Positions 1-7,981 of a stretch of DNA of 64,000 bases are shown piece by piece. The stretch is taken from NCBI RefSeq assembly GCF_047600445.1, contig NZ_JASGKT010000002.1, positions 2,666,001-2,730,000 of the forward strand, read 5' to 3'. The DNA is from Piscinibacter sp047600445. GTDB lineage: Bacteria > Pseudomonadota > Gammaproteobacteria > Burkholderiales > Burkholderiaceae_C. Within the stretch, counting starts at the first letter, position 1. The number at the start of each line of letters is the position of its first letter. The notes beneath the pieces are model-generated. The model saw only the letters and a list, made by a program, of their open reading frames with translations, was not told where the DNA came from and did no database searches. The translations under genes were made by a program, and so were the position numbers.

Positions 1-374
1 TTGCGGCGGCGCGCGCCGTGCAGGCCGACCTTCTTGCGCTCGACTTCGCGCGCGTCGCGCGTCACGAAGCCGGCGCGGCTCAGCTCGGGCTTGAGCGCCG
101 CGTCGTAGTCGATCAGCGCGCGGGTGATGCCGTGGCGCACCGCGCCGGCCTGGCCGGACTCGCCGCCGCCGTGCACGTTGACCTTGATGTCGAAGGCCGC
201 GTCGTTGGCCGTCAGCACCAGCGGCTGCTTGACCACCATGATGGAGGTCTGGCGGCCGAAGTACTGCTCGACCGGGCGGCCGTTGATCACGATCTGGCCG
301 CTGCCCTTCTTGATGAAGACGCGCGCCACCGACGACTTGCGGCGGCCGGTGCCGTAGTTCCAATTTCCGATCAT
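1..374 (-). CDS. rpsI: 30S ribosomal protein S9 (3' end cut by window)
   Basis: Component of the small ribosomal subunit head; its C-terminal tail reaches the P site. The product begins MIGNWNYGTGRRKSSVARVF and continues with the family motifs GRPVEQYFGR and GGGESGQAGAVRHGITRALI. It reaches GARRRKQF at the window edge, so only the last few residues of the usual ~130 are missing. ATG at 374 is preceded by AAGGAG, which overlaps the stop codon of rplM only 9 bp upstream, so the two are co-transcribed. The rplM-rpsI pairing is standard in bacteria. Identity is certain. Confidence 0.97.
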   Translation of the reverse strand, partial: MIGNWNYGTGRRKSSVARVFIKKGSGQIVINGRPVEQYFGRQTSIMVVKQPLVLTANDAAFDIKVNVHGGGESGQAGAVRHGITRALIDYDAALKPELSRAGFVTRDAREVERKKVGLHGARRR

Positions 375-383
375 CACCGCTCC

Positions 384-812
384 TTAGATGTCCAGCTGCT
401 TGGGCTGCTGGGCGGTGTGCGGATGCGTGGCACCGGCATACACCTTCAGCTTCTTGACCATCGCGTAGCCGAGCGGGCCCTTGGGCAGCATGCCCTTGAC
501 CGCCTTCTCGAGCGCGCGCCCGGGATGCCTGGCCTGCATGTCCTTGAACTTGGTGCCGTAGATGCCGCCCGGGAAGCCCGAGTGGCGGTAGTACACCTTG
601 TCGTTGGCCTTGTTGCCGGTGACGCGGATCTTGTCGGCGTTGACGACGACGATGAAGTCGCCGGTATCGACGTGAGGCGTGTAGATGGCCTTGTGCTTGC
701 CGCGCAGGCGGAGGGCGACTTCACTGGCCACCCGTCCGAGGACCTTGTCGGTCGCGTCAATCACAAACCACTCATGCGTCACCTCGGCCGGCTTGGCGCT
801 GAAGGTTTTCAT
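384..812 (-). CDS. rplM: 50S ribosomal protein L13
   Basis: Early-assembly protein of the large ribosomal subunit. The 142-aa product has the family length and shows the N-terminal block MKTFSAKPAEVTHEWFVIDA, then KVLGRVASEVALRLRGK, and the C-terminal MLPKGPLGYAMVKKLKVYAG. It is the first gene of the rplM-rpsI operon. A promoter-like pair and a hairpin lie 100-160 bp upstream, giving a leader of about 125 nt. Confidence 0.97.
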   Translation of the reverse strand: MKTFSAKPAEVTHEWFVIDATDKVLGRVASEVALRLRGKHKAIYTPHVDTGDFIVVVNADKIRVTGNKANDKVYYRHSGFPGGIYGTKFKDMQARHPGRALEKAVKGMLPKGPLGYAMVKKLKVYAGATHPHTAQQPKQLDI

Positions 813-911
813 GTGCGTGGAGTTGCTTCGGTAACACCCTCGCCTCGCGAGGCCCCGCTTCTGTGAGTGGCGGACTCTCGGCTCGGCCGCACGGGCCGCT
901 GCCGACCCGTG

Positions 912-937
912 TTTTCCGCAGGGCGAAAAGCGGAAAA
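912..937 (-). promoter_or_regulatory. hairpin at the 5' end of the rplM-rpsI leader
   Basis: Perfect 8-bp inverted repeat TTTTCCGC / GCGGAAAA with a 10-nt loop, located right at the predicted transcription start of the rplM promoter. Ribosomal-protein operons are often autoregulated through leader structures. Whether this hairpin does that, or merely protects the 5' end, is inference. Confidence 0.35.
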
Positions 938-944
938 GCCTGTG

Positions 945-972
945 AGTCTAGCAGATCCCGGCGCTCCACCAA
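945..972 (-). promoter_or_regulatory. sigma70-type promoter for rplM-rpsI
   Basis: On the minus strand TTGGTG (-35) is followed by a 16-bp spacer and TAGACT (-10), placing the start near 938. This is the best-spaced candidate in the 263-bp gap between rplM and the divergent GNAT gene. The assignment is by pattern only. Confidence 0.5.
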
Positions 973-1045
973 AGCGGCCACTTGTCACGAATGACGGACA
1001 CCGCCGGTGCAGGTTGGACTTCCATCTCTAGCCAGTTCGCATAGA

Positions 1046-1061
1046 CTAGGGTTAACCCTAG
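1046..1061. promoter_or_regulatory. perfect 16-bp palindrome, candidate operator
   Basis: CTAGGGTTAACCCTAG is a perfect palindrome ending 14 bp before the GNAT start codon. A TAGACT -10-like hexamer (1042-1047) overlaps its left end, so a bound repressor would cover the -10/+1 region. The A/T-rich centre and CTAG ends stand out in this GC-rich sequence. Confidence 0.45.
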
Positions 1062-1075
1062 ACTGTGAGGACACG

Positions 1076-1792
1076 ATGAACCCCATCGACCAAGTCTCCG
1101 TCAACCCGGCCGAGAAGCCCGCCACCAGCGGCATGGCCGCCACCCCCGATTCACGCTGGAGCTGGGTGCCGATCCGCTCGCTCGGCCCGCGCCATCGCGA
1201 ACGCATCGTCGCCCACCTGCTGGGCCTGGACGAGAACGACCGCTACCTGCGCTTCGGCTACCCCGCCACGGATGCGCAGATCGCCCGCTACGTCGACACG
1301 CTCGACTTCGACCGCGACGAGGTCTTCGGCATCTTCAACCGCCGCCTCGAACTGATCGCGATGGCGCACCTGGCCCACCCGAGCACGCCGGCCGACCCGG
1401 CACGCGGCGCGATGGCCGAATTCGGCGTCTCGGTGCTGCGCAAGGCACGCGGCCGGGGCTTCGGCGCCCGGCTGTTCGAGCATTCGGTGTTGCACGCGCG
1501 CAACCGCGGCGTGCAGACGCTGTTCATCCACGCGCTGAGTGAAAACACCGCGATGCTGAAGATCGCGCGCAACGCCGGCGCGACGGTGGAGCGCGAAGGC
1601 TCCGAGTCGGACGCCTGGCTGCGGCTGCCGCCCGACACCTTCGCCTCGCACGTCGAAGAAATGGTCGGCGAGCAGGCCGCCGAGTTCGACTACCAGATCA
1701 AGCGCCACGCCAGCCACGTGCAGCAGATCCTGGACACGATTTCCGAAGTCAAGGCTCACATTTCCAGCAGTCATCACATCGCCGGCGAGTAA
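1076..1792 (+). CDS. GNAT-family N-acetyltransferase
   Basis: Probably transfers an acetyl group from acetyl-CoA to an amine; the substrate cannot be read from the sequence. The 238-aa product has a GNAT core in its middle, with the acetyl-CoA loop RGRGFG at residues 125-130 (family pattern R/QxxGxG/A), followed by the typical strand-helix segment VQTLFIHALSENTAMLKIARNAGA. About 60 residues after the core (EMVGEQAAEFDYQIKRHASH...) look helical. ATG at 1076 is chosen because GAGG at 1067-1070 precedes it and because longer versions would run through the upstream palindrome. It is a single gene, divergent from rplM. Confidence 0.8.
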   Translation: MNPIDQVSVNPAEKPATSGMAATPDSRWSWVPIRSLGPRHRERIVAHLLGLDENDRYLRFGYPATDAQIARYVDTLDFDRDEVFGIFNRRLELIAMAHLAHPSTPADPARGAMAEFGVSVLRKARGRGFGARLFEHSVLHARNRGVQTLFIHALSENTAMLKIARNAGATVEREGSESDAWLRLPPDTFASHVEEMVGEQAAEFDYQIKRHASHVQQILDTISEVKAHISSSHHIAGE

Positions 1793-1824
1793 AGCGCGGC
1801 GCGGCCGCAACGTTCGGCGTGAGG

Positions 1825-1838
1825 CCCCAGATCTGGGG
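1825..1838. other. 14-bp palindrome downstream of the GNAT gene
   Basis: CCCCAGATCTGGGG, perfect, 32 bp after the GNAT stop and 150 bp before the next start. It could form a short transcription-ending hairpin, but no T-run follows. The rest of the 194-bp gap shows no clear signal. Confidence 0.25.
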
Positions 1839-1986
1839 ATGCGGATGGTGCGCGCGGCGTACGTAACATCCGGTACATTGGCTGCTCGCGATCGACCTGC
1901 CCCGTCGCACGCGGCCTTACTCGCGCCTAGCCCTGGGGCCTGCCAGGGGAGCGGCGCGAGCCCTCCCAGTTAACCGGCCCTAGGAC

Positions 1987-2766
1987 ATGCCGACCCCGAC
2001 GCTGCTCGTTGCGCTGTCTGCCCTCGCAGGGGCTGCCGCGGCCTCCGCGACCTGGCTGTGGTGGCTGCGCCGCCCGCCCAAGCAGGTACCGCTGCCGACC
2101 GAGTGGGCGCTGTCGGCGCGGCCGGTCTTCTCCACCGACGAGCGCCGCGTCTACCGCCTGCTGCGCGAGGCGCTGCCGCATCACATCGTGCTGTCCAAGC
2201 TGCCGCTGGTGCGCTTCAGCCAGCCCGTCGATCCGGGCCGCACGCGCTACTGGTACGAACTGCTGGGCTCGATCCACGTCACCTTCGCGGTGTGCAGCGC
2301 CAACGGCCGGGTGCTCGCCGCGATCGACCTCGACACCGACCGCGCCAACTCGCGCCGCATCCTGCAGATCAAGCAGGCGGTGCTGGGCGCCTGCCGCGTG
2401 CGCTACCTGCGCTGCCCGGTGGAGAACCTGCCCTCGGTGGCCGAACTGCAGTTGCTGGTGCCGCAGGCCGGCGCCAACGCGCGCGGCCCGCAGGCCGCCC
2501 GGCCGCCGGCGCCCTCGCTGAACCAGGCGCGCGACACGCTCGCCAGCACGGTGGCGAGCCGGCGCGCCGAACGCACCGCGCTGTGGCAGGACTCCTCGCT
2601 GTTCCAGGACTCCTTCTTCGCGCCCGACACGCGCATCGAAGGCTCCGGCCACAGCGAGTTCGGCCTGCTCTCGCCGATCGAGCCGCGCAGCCGCCCCGGC
2701 GCGCTGGACGGCGACGAGGACATCGGCGGCGTCGTGGTCGACGGGCCGCGCTACTCGATGCGCTGA
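1987..2766 (+). CDS. membrane-anchored DUF2726 protein
   Basis: Function unknown. The 259-aa product starts with a hydrophobic segment (about residues 5-27, ending WLWWLRR, positive-inside), suggesting a single N-terminal membrane anchor. Residues ~45-160 resemble the DUF2726 domain, with FSTDERRVYRLLREALP, LPLVRFSQPVD and a later ILQIKQAVLGACRVRYLRC segment; I recognise this from memory. The C-terminal third is low-complexity and acidic. ATG at 1987 lacks a strong Shine-Dalgarno. The srkA-like gene follows 23 bp later, so the two may be co-transcribed. Confidence 0.7.
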   Translation: MPTPTLLVALSALAGAAAASATWLWWLRRPPKQVPLPTEWALSARPVFSTDERRVYRLLREALPHHIVLSKLPLVRFSQPVDPGRTRYWYELLGSIHVTFAVCSANGRVLAAIDLDTDRANSRRILQIKQAVLGACRVRYLRCPVENLPSVAELQLLVPQAGANARGPQAARPPAPSLNQARDTLASTVASRRAERTALWQDSSLFQDSFFAPDTRIEGSGHSEFGLLSPIEPRSRPGALDGDEDIGGVVVDGPRYSMR

Positions 2767-2789
2767 GGCACGCGCGTAGGATGCCGGCC

Positions 2790-3842
2790 ATGCCGCCGCA
2801 TCCTTCCGCCGCCGAAGACACGCCCTACGCCGGCCTCTCGCCCGAGCTCGTGCTCGACGCGCTAGACGCCGCCGGCCTGCGCGGCGACGGGCGGCTGATC
2901 CAGCTCAACTCCTACGAAAACCGCGTTTTCCAGGTGTTCCTCGAAGACGGCCGCGTCGTGGTGGCGAAGTTCTATCGCCCGGGGCGCTGGAGCGATGCGC
3001 AGATCCTCGAGGAGCACGCCTTCGCCGCCGAACTCGCCGAACACGAGGTGCCGCTGGCCGCGCCCTGGCCGCTGGCCGCCGATGCGCGCTCGCTGCACGC
3101 CGCGCGGCTGGCGGGCCTGGGTCCGACGCTCGCGTCCTTCGCCACCGACGCGGGCAGCTACCGCTTCGCGGTGGCCGAGCGCAAGGCCGGCCGCGCGCCG
3201 GAAGTCGAAGACCCGGCGGTGCTGGAGTGGATCGGCCGCTTCATCGGCCGCATCCACGCGGTCGGCGCCGCCGGCCGCTTCACGCACCGGCTCACGCTGA
3301 GCCCGGCCAGCCACGGCCACGAGCCGCGCGACTGGCTGCTCGCGCACGACATCGTGCCGCCCGATGCGCTGCCGGCCTGGCGCGCGATGGCCGAAGCGGC
3401 GCTCGAACGCGTCGACGCCGCCTTCGCGCGCGCGGCGCCGCTGCGCACGCTGCGGCTGCACGGCGACTGCCACCTCGGCAACATCCTGTGGAGCGCCGCC
3501 GGCCCGCACTTCGTCGACCTCGACGACGCGCTCACCGGCGCGGCGGTGCAGGATCTGTGGATGCTGCTGTCGGGCCCGCGCGCCGAGCGCACGCGCCAGC
3601 TCGGCGCGGTGCTCGACGGCTACGAGCAGTTCATGGATTTCGACCGCCGCGAGCTGGCGCTGATCGAGCCGCTGCGAACGCTGCGCATCCTGCACCACAG
3701 CGCCTGGATCGCGCGGCGCTGGAAGGACCCGGCCTTCCCGATCGCCTTCCCGTGGTTCGAGAGCCCGGCCTACTGGACCGAGCAGGCCACGCGGCTGCGC
3801 GACCAGCTCGAGGCGATGGAGGAGGACCCGCTGGCCGCCTGA
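2790..3842 (+). CDS. srkA: SrkA/RdoA-type stress-response kinase
   Basis: Cytosolic Ser/Thr kinase of the APH/choline-kinase fold; the E. coli member YihE/SrkA protects against stress-induced death. The 350-aa product carries the catalytic loop HGDCHLGN at residues 224-231 (D226 as catalytic base) and the metal-binding FVDLDDA around D243-D246. The N-terminal lobe has LNSYENRVFQVFLEDGRVVVAKFYRPGRW with the expected lysine. ATG 2790 (MPPHPS) is preferred over ATG 2781 because AGGA at 2778-2781 is then 8 nt upstream. Length matches the family (~330-350 aa). Confidence 0.9.
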   Translation: MPPHPSAAEDTPYAGLSPELVLDALDAAGLRGDGRLIQLNSYENRVFQVFLEDGRVVVAKFYRPGRWSDAQILEEHAFAAELAEHEVPLAAPWPLAADARSLHAARLAGLGPTLASFATDAGSYRFAVAERKAGRAPEVEDPAVLEWIGRFIGRIHAVGAAGRFTHRLTLSPASHGHEPRDWLLAHDIVPPDALPAWRAMAEAALERVDAAFARAAPLRTLRLHGDCHLGNILWSAAGPHFVDLDDALTGAAVQDLWMLLSGPRAERTRQLGAVLDGYEQFMDFDRRELALIEPLRTLRILHHSAWIARRWKDPAFPIAFPWFESPAYWTEQATRLRDQLEAMEEDPLAA

Positions 3843-3858
3843 ACGCTGCGCAGCGCGA

Positions 3859-5739
3859 TCAGAGCGCGAGCAGCGCGTTGACGCGCTTCAGGTAGGCGCC
3901 CGGATCCTCCAGCGTGCCGCCCTCGGCGAGCAGCGCCTGGTCGAACAGCACCTGCGCCAGCTCGTCGAAGTGCGCGCTCGACTCGAGCCGCTTGACCAGC
4001 GCGTGCTCGGCGTTCACCTCCAGGATGGGCATGGCCTTGGGCGCCTCCTGCCCGGCCTGCTTGAGCAGCCGCGCGAGGTGGCCGCTGATGTCGCCCTCGT
4101 CGACCACCAGGCAGGCCGGCGAATCGACCAGGCGCGTGGTCACGCGCACGTCCTTGGCACGGTCTTTCAGCGCTTCCTTGAGCCGGTCCAGCACCGGCTT
4201 GAACGCCTCGGCGGCCTGCTCGGCGTGTTTCTTCTCGTCCTCGTCCTGCAGCTTGCCGAGGTCGACCGCGCCCTTGGCGACGCTTTGCAGCGGCTTGCCG
4301 TCGAACTCGAACAGGTGCGCGAGCAGCCACTCGTCGACGCGGTCGGTCAGCAGCAGCACCTCGATGCCCTTCTTGCGGAAGATCTCGAGCTGCGGGCTGC
4401 CCTTGGCCGCGGCGAGTGTTTCGGCGGTGACGACGTAGATCGCCTCCTGGCCTTCCTTCATGCGGCCGATGTAGTCCTTCAGCGAGACGCCGCTGTCGGC
4501 GTGCGTGGAGGCGAAGCGCAGCAGCCTGGCCAGCCGCTCCTGGTTGGCGTGGTCCTCGCCGACGCCTTCCTTGAGCACCTGGCCGAAGTCGGCCCAGAAC
4601 TTCGCGTACTTCTCGCGCTCGGCGGCGTCCTCGCTGTCGGCCAGCGATTCGAGCATGGCCAGCACGCGCTTGGTCGAGCCTTCGCGGATCGCCTTCACGT
4701 CGCGGCTTTCCTGCAGCAGCTCGCGGCTGACGTTCAGCGGCAGGTCGGCCGAGTCGATCACGCCCTTGACGAAGCGCAGGTACACGGGCATCAGCGCCTC
4801 GGCGTCGTCCATGATGAAGACGCGCTTGACGTACAGCTTCACGCCGCCGCGCTTGTCGCGGTTCCACAGGTCGAAGGGCGCCTTGGCCGGGATGTAGAGC
4901 AGCTGCGTGTACTCGCTGCGCCCTTCGACGCGGTTGTGCGTGTAGGCCAGCGGCGGCTCCGTGTCGTAGCTGATCTGCTTGTAGAACTCGGCGTACTGCT
5001 CGGGCGTGATGTCGCTCTTGGCGCGCGTCCACAGCGCCGCGGCCTTGTTGACCGGCGCCCACTCGTCGCCGAGCTTCTGCTGGCCGGCCTCGGCGTCCCA
5101 TTCCTCCTTGCGCATCAGGATGGGCAGCGAGATGTGGTCGGAGTAGCGGCCGATGATCGAGCGCAGCTTCCAGCCGGAGAGGAACTCCTCCTCGCCTTCG
5201 CGCAGGTGCAGGATCACGCTGGTGCCGCGCTCGGGCCGCGTGAGGGTCTCGACCTCGAAGTCGCCGCTGCCGTCGCTGGTCCAGCGCACGCCTTCTTCCG
5301 GCTTCAGCCCGGCGCGGCGCGACTCGACGGTGATGCGGTCGGCGACGATGAAGCCGCTGTAGAAGCCGACGCCGAACTGGCCGATGAGCTGCGCGTCCTT
5401 CTTCTTCTCGCCTTCGAGCGCGGCCATGAACTCGCGCGTGCCGCTCTTGGCGATGGTGCCGAGGTTGGCCACCGCCTCGGGCTCCGACAGGCCGATGCCG
5501 TTGTCGGTGATGGTGATGGTCTTCGCCTCGGCGTCGAAGGCGACGCGCACCTCGAGATCGGGCGCGTCCTCGAACAGCGCGGGCGCGTCGAGCGCCTCGA
5601 AGCGCAGCTTGTCGCAGGCGTCGGAGGCGTTGGAGACCAGCTCGCGCAGGAAGATCTCCTTGTTGGAGTACAGCGAGTGGGTGACGAGGTGCAGGATCTG
5701 CTTGACCTCGGCCTGGAAGGAAAGGGTCTGTTTGCTCAT
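3859..5739 (-). CDS. htpG: molecular chaperone HtpG (Hsp90)
   Basis: ATP-dependent cytosolic Hsp90 chaperone. The 626-aa product has the GHKL ATPase N-domain (FLRELVSNASDACDKLRF; DNGIGLS; GQFGVGFYSGF), the middle domain (YIPAKAPFDLWNRD; GVIDSADLPLNVSRE) and the C-terminal dimerisation region, all of family length. ATG 5739 opens the conserved MSKQTLSFQAEVKQILHLV; upstream in-frame codons would not be conserved. It lies 56 bp downstream of the DUF2306-like gene on the same strand. No sigma32-type promoter is obvious in that short gap. Confidence 0.97.
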   Translation of the reverse strand: MSKQTLSFQAEVKQILHLVTHSLYSNKEIFLRELVSNASDACDKLRFEALDAPALFEDAPDLEVRVAFDAEAKTITITDNGIGLSEPEAVANLGTIAKSGTREFMAALEGEKKKDAQLIGQFGVGFYSGFIVADRITVESRRAGLKPEEGVRWTSDGSGDFEVETLTRPERGTSVILHLREGEEEFLSGWKLRSIIGRYSDHISLPILMRKEEWDAEAGQQKLGDEWAPVNKAAALWTRAKSDITPEQYAEFYKQISYDTEPPLAYTHNRVEGRSEYTQLLYIPAKAPFDLWNRDKRGGVKLYVKRVFIMDDAEALMPVYLRFVKGVIDSADLPLNVSRELLQESRDVKAIREGSTKRVLAMLESLADSEDAAEREKYAKFWADFGQVLKEGVGEDHANQERLARLLRFASTHADSGVSLKDYIGRMKEGQEAIYVVTAETLAAAKGSPQLEIFRKKGIEVLLLTDRVDEWLLAHLFEFDGKPLQSVAKGAVDLGKLQDEDEKKHAEQAAEAFKPVLDRLKEALKDRAKDVRVTTRLVDSPACLVVDEGDISGHLARLLKQAGQEAPKAMPILEVNAEHALVKRLESSAHFDELAQVLFDQALLAEGGTLEDPGAYLKRVNALLAL

Positions 5740-5795
5740 GGATCGGCACACATCGGGATTGGGAAATCCTCGATTTTCGCCAACTTCGGCGCCGC

Positions 5796-6218
5796 TCACA
5801 CGAGACCCAGCGCGTGGTGCCACAGCAGGTCGCCGAGATAGCGGCCGGGCAGCAGCGCGAACAGCCCCGCGCCCACGCAGGCGCCGAAGTAGGTGCGCTG
5901 CATCGCCTTGCGGTGCAGCGCGACCCGGCCCCGGGCGATGGCGTGGATGGCCCCGGCCAGGCCCGCCAGCGTCGCCAGCGCGAGCAGGTGGATGGGCGAG
6001 AAGCCGGCCCATTGCCAGCCCAGCGTGCTGCGGATGAAGAAGGCCGACAGCGCCGCGCCGGCCATCGCCGTCACCCAGGCGTAGCCGAAGGCGCGGTGGC
6101 CGCGCGAGCCCTTGTGCGCCCACAGCGCGACGGGGCCGAGCACCAGCGCGATGGCGGCGAAGACGAGGTGGACGACGACGGCGGGCGCCAGGCTGGCGAG
6201 CGATGGATCCTTGACCAT
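5796..6218 (-). CDS. small four-helix membrane protein (DUF2306-like)
   Basis: Function unknown. The 140-aa product is mostly hydrophobic with about four membrane segments (VVVHLVFAAIALVLGPVALW; YAWVTAMAGAALSAFFI; PIHLLALATLAGLAGAIHAI; TYFGACVGAGLFALLPGRYLG). Histidines sit at membrane edges (HKGSRGHRAFGYAW, HRKAMQRTYFGA), as in DUF2306 proteins. The start has AGGAG 7 nt upstream. It may be co-transcribed with htpG. The family assignment is from memory. Confidence 0.7.
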   Translation of the reverse strand: MVKDPSLASLAPAVVVHLVFAAIALVLGPVALWAHKGSRGHRAFGYAWVTAMAGAALSAFFIRSTLGWQWAGFSPIHLLALATLAGLAGAIHAIARGRVALHRKAMQRTYFGACVGAGLFALLPGRYLGDLLWHHALGLV

Positions 6219-6232
6219 GACCGGCTCCTGCG

Positions 6233-6256
6233 ACGATGACTGAGTGCGGTCATCGT
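6233..6256. promoter_or_regulatory. inverted repeat upstream of the DUF2306-like gene
   Basis: ACGATGAC-N8-GTCATCGT, a perfect 8-bp inverted repeat beginning 15 bp upstream of the start codon at 6218. It could be an operator or a leader hairpin. No known consensus is recognised. Confidence 0.3.
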
Positions 6257-6321
6257 GCCGGCCGGCCCGCCGCGCGGCGAGCGCGCTGCGACGAAGCGCG
6301 CCGGCGCGGCGCGAAACGCCG

Positions 6322-7539
6322 TCAGCCGCGCTTGAGCACCTTGGCCACCGGGTTGATGCGCAGCCGGAAGGCGTCCGGCATGCCCGAGCCGAGCAGCGGC
6401 CGCAGGTACAGGCGGAAGGCGTCGGTCACGTCGGTGCCGTCGGCGCTGATGAAGGCGTCGTCCATCGTGCGCGTCTTACCGGCCACCGCGTCCAGCGGCG
6501 CCAGCTCGTAGTCCACCGAGTAGAAGCCGGTGCGCTTGATCGCCACCGAGCCGTCGCGCTGGCCCCACATCGCGTACTGCACCGCCTTCTCGCCGACCTC
6601 GCGCGCCTCGCGCTGGTCGACGTCGCTGACGCAGCCGATGAAGCTGCGCTGCAGGTAGCCGAAGGTGTCTCCGCGCACGCGCTTGATCTTCAACTGGCGC
6701 TTGATCTGCTCGCACAGCAGGTCGGCCAGCGCGCCGCTGCCCGAGAGCTGCACGTTGCCGTGCGCGTCGCGCTCCAGGTCTTTCGCGAGCTGCGCCGCGA
6801 TCGGCGCGCCGCCGGCGTCGTGGATGCCTTCGGACACCGCGACGACGCAGCGGCCGTGGCGCTGGTAGGTGGCCTTCACGTCGGCGAGGAACCTCTCCAG
6901 CACGAAGGTGCGCTCGGGCAGGTAGATCAGGTGCGGGCCGTCGTCGGGGAACTTCTTGCCCAGCGCCGACGCGGCGGTCAGGAAGCCGGCGTGCCGGCCC
7001 ATCACCACCGCGACGTACACGCCCGGCAGCGCGGCGTTGTCGAGGTTGGCGCCGGCGAAGGCCTGCGCGACGAAGCGCGCCGCCGAGGGGAAGCCGGGCG
7101 TGTGGTCGCAGCCGACGAGGTCGTTGTCTATCGTCTTCGGGATGTGGATAGCGCGCAGCGGGTAGCCGGCCTTGGCCGCCTCCTCGCTGACGATGCGCAC
7201 GGTGTCGGCCGAGTCGTTGCCGCCGATGTAGAAGAAGTGCTCGATCTCGTGGGCGCGCAGCACCGCGAAGATCTCCCGGCAGTACTTCAGGTCGGGCTTG
7301 TCGCGCGTGGAGCCCAGCGCCGAGGCCGGCGTGCAGGCCACCAGTTCGAGGTTGTGGCTGGTTTCCTGCGTCAGGTCGACGAAGTCCTCGTCGACGATGC
7401 CGCGCACGCCGTGGCGCGCGCCGTAGACCCGCCGCACCTCGCCGAAACGGCGCGCCTCCAGGGCCACGCCGACCAGCGACTGGTTGATCACGGCGGTCGG
7501 GCCACCGCCTTGCGCAACGAGGATCTTTCCGGATTTCAT
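6322..7539 (-). CDS. pfp: 6-phosphofructokinase, pyrophosphate-dependent type
   Basis: Phosphorylates fructose 6-phosphate to fructose 1,6-bisphosphate in glycolysis, reversibly if PPi is used. The 405-aa product has GGGPTAVINQSL at the N-terminus, YIGGNDSADT in the phosphate loop, the catalytic PKTIDNDL and the substrate motif MGRHAGF. Aspartate after GGN (instead of Gly in GGDG) and lysine in PKTIDND (instead of PGTIDND) are the residues that separate PPi- from ATP-dependent enzymes, so PPi is inferred as donor. The start ATG 7539 is 8 nt from AGGAGG, which lies within a long hairpin (7544-7588). The 103-bp gap downstream of it holds only an inverted repeat. Confidence 0.9.
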   Translation of the reverse strand: MKSGKILVAQGGGPTAVINQSLVGVALEARRFGEVRRVYGARHGVRGIVDEDFVDLTQETSHNLELVACTPASALGSTRDKPDLKYCREIFAVLRAHEIEHFFYIGGNDSADTVRIVSEEAAKAGYPLRAIHIPKTIDNDLVGCDHTPGFPSAARFVAQAFAGANLDNAALPGVYVAVVMGRHAGFLTAASALGKKFPDDGPHLIYLPERTFVLERFLADVKATYQRHGRCVVAVSEGIHDAGGAPIAAQLAKDLERDAHGNVQLSGSGALADLLCEQIKRQLKIKRVRGDTFGYLQRSFIGCVSDVDQREAREVGEKAVQYAMWGQRDGSVAIKRTGFYSVDYELAPLDAVAGKTRTMDDAFISADGTDVTDAFRLYLRPLLGSGMPDAFRLRINPVAKVLKRG

Positions 7540-7543
7540 GGCG

Positions 7544-7588
7544 CTGGCCTCCTGTGCGGCGTCATCCTACGCCGCACGAGGAGGCCAG
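7544..7588 (-). promoter_or_regulatory. long hairpin that buries the pfp Shine-Dalgarno
   Basis: Arms CTGGCCTCCTCGTGCGGCGT and ACGCCGCACAGGAGGCCAG pair over 19 bp with one bulged base, around a 6-nt loop. The AGGAGG at 7553-7548, the only good ribosome site for the phosphofructokinase, is fully paired with CCTCCT of the other arm. The hairpin also starts 7 bp after the stop of the upstream 79-aa gene, so it may end that transcript. No U-tract follows. Confidence 0.7.
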
Positions 7589-7594
7589 CAAGCT

Positions 7595-7834
7595 TCAGGC
7601 CGCCAGCCGCAGCGGCTCGCGCGGCGTGCCTTCGTAGCCCTGCAGTTCGGCCAGCGCGCGGCGGATGTCGGCCTCGTCGCCGTCGATCACCGCGCGGTCG
7701 GCGCGGCGCAGCGAGTGCTCGATCAGCGCGCTGGCGAAGGCGCCGGCCGAGCCGATGGCCACGTACCTGCGCGCCAGCTCGCGGCAGCGCGCCTGTTCGG
7801 CGGGAAGGGCGTGGAGCAGTTGCGTGTTCATCAT
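7595..7834 (-). CDS. 79-aa orphan protein beside the clostripain-like peptidase
   Basis: Not recognised. The product begins MMNTQLLHALPAEQARCREL and is Ala/Arg/Leu-rich, probably all-helical, without signal peptide or membrane segment; it ends REPLRLAA. ATG 7834 is preceded by AGGAG at 8 nt. It lies 146 bp downstream of the peptidase gene on the same strand, with its own upstream region that repeats the architecture of the peptidase upstream region: a double ATCGTCT at ~130 bp and AATGGGA at ~87 bp. Co-regulation, and hence a role as partner, inhibitor or substrate of the peptidase, is inference. Confidence 0.6.
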   Translation of the reverse strand: MMNTQLLHALPAEQARCRELARRYVAIGSAGAFASALIEHSLRRADRAVIDGDEADIRRALAELQGYEGTPREPLRLAA

Positions 7835-7963
7835 GGTGAGTTCTCCTGGATCTGGATCGAGAGGCCGGACGAGCGTCGCGTTGCCGCTGTCGTCCTGGCT
7901 CCATTCCAGTCCGGCGCCCTTCCCATTGCGACGCCGATCCGGCGTGATCCGCGTCGCGCGCCG

Positions 7964-7981
7964 AGACGATGCCCAGACGAT
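7964..7981. promoter_or_regulatory. direct-repeat operator candidate, copy 1
   Basis: AGACGAT at 7964-7970 and 7975-7981 (11-bp period), i.e. ATCGTCT-N4-ATCGTCT read toward the 79-aa gene. AATGGGA follows 36 bp nearer the gene (7927-7921). The last base overlaps the first position of the peptidase stop region. The same arrangement stands upstream of the peptidase. Confidence 0.5.

Noticed and set aside
1007..1075. Longer GNAT start at 1007
   Set aside because: It would translate the promoter palindrome; GAGG before ATG 1076 is better.
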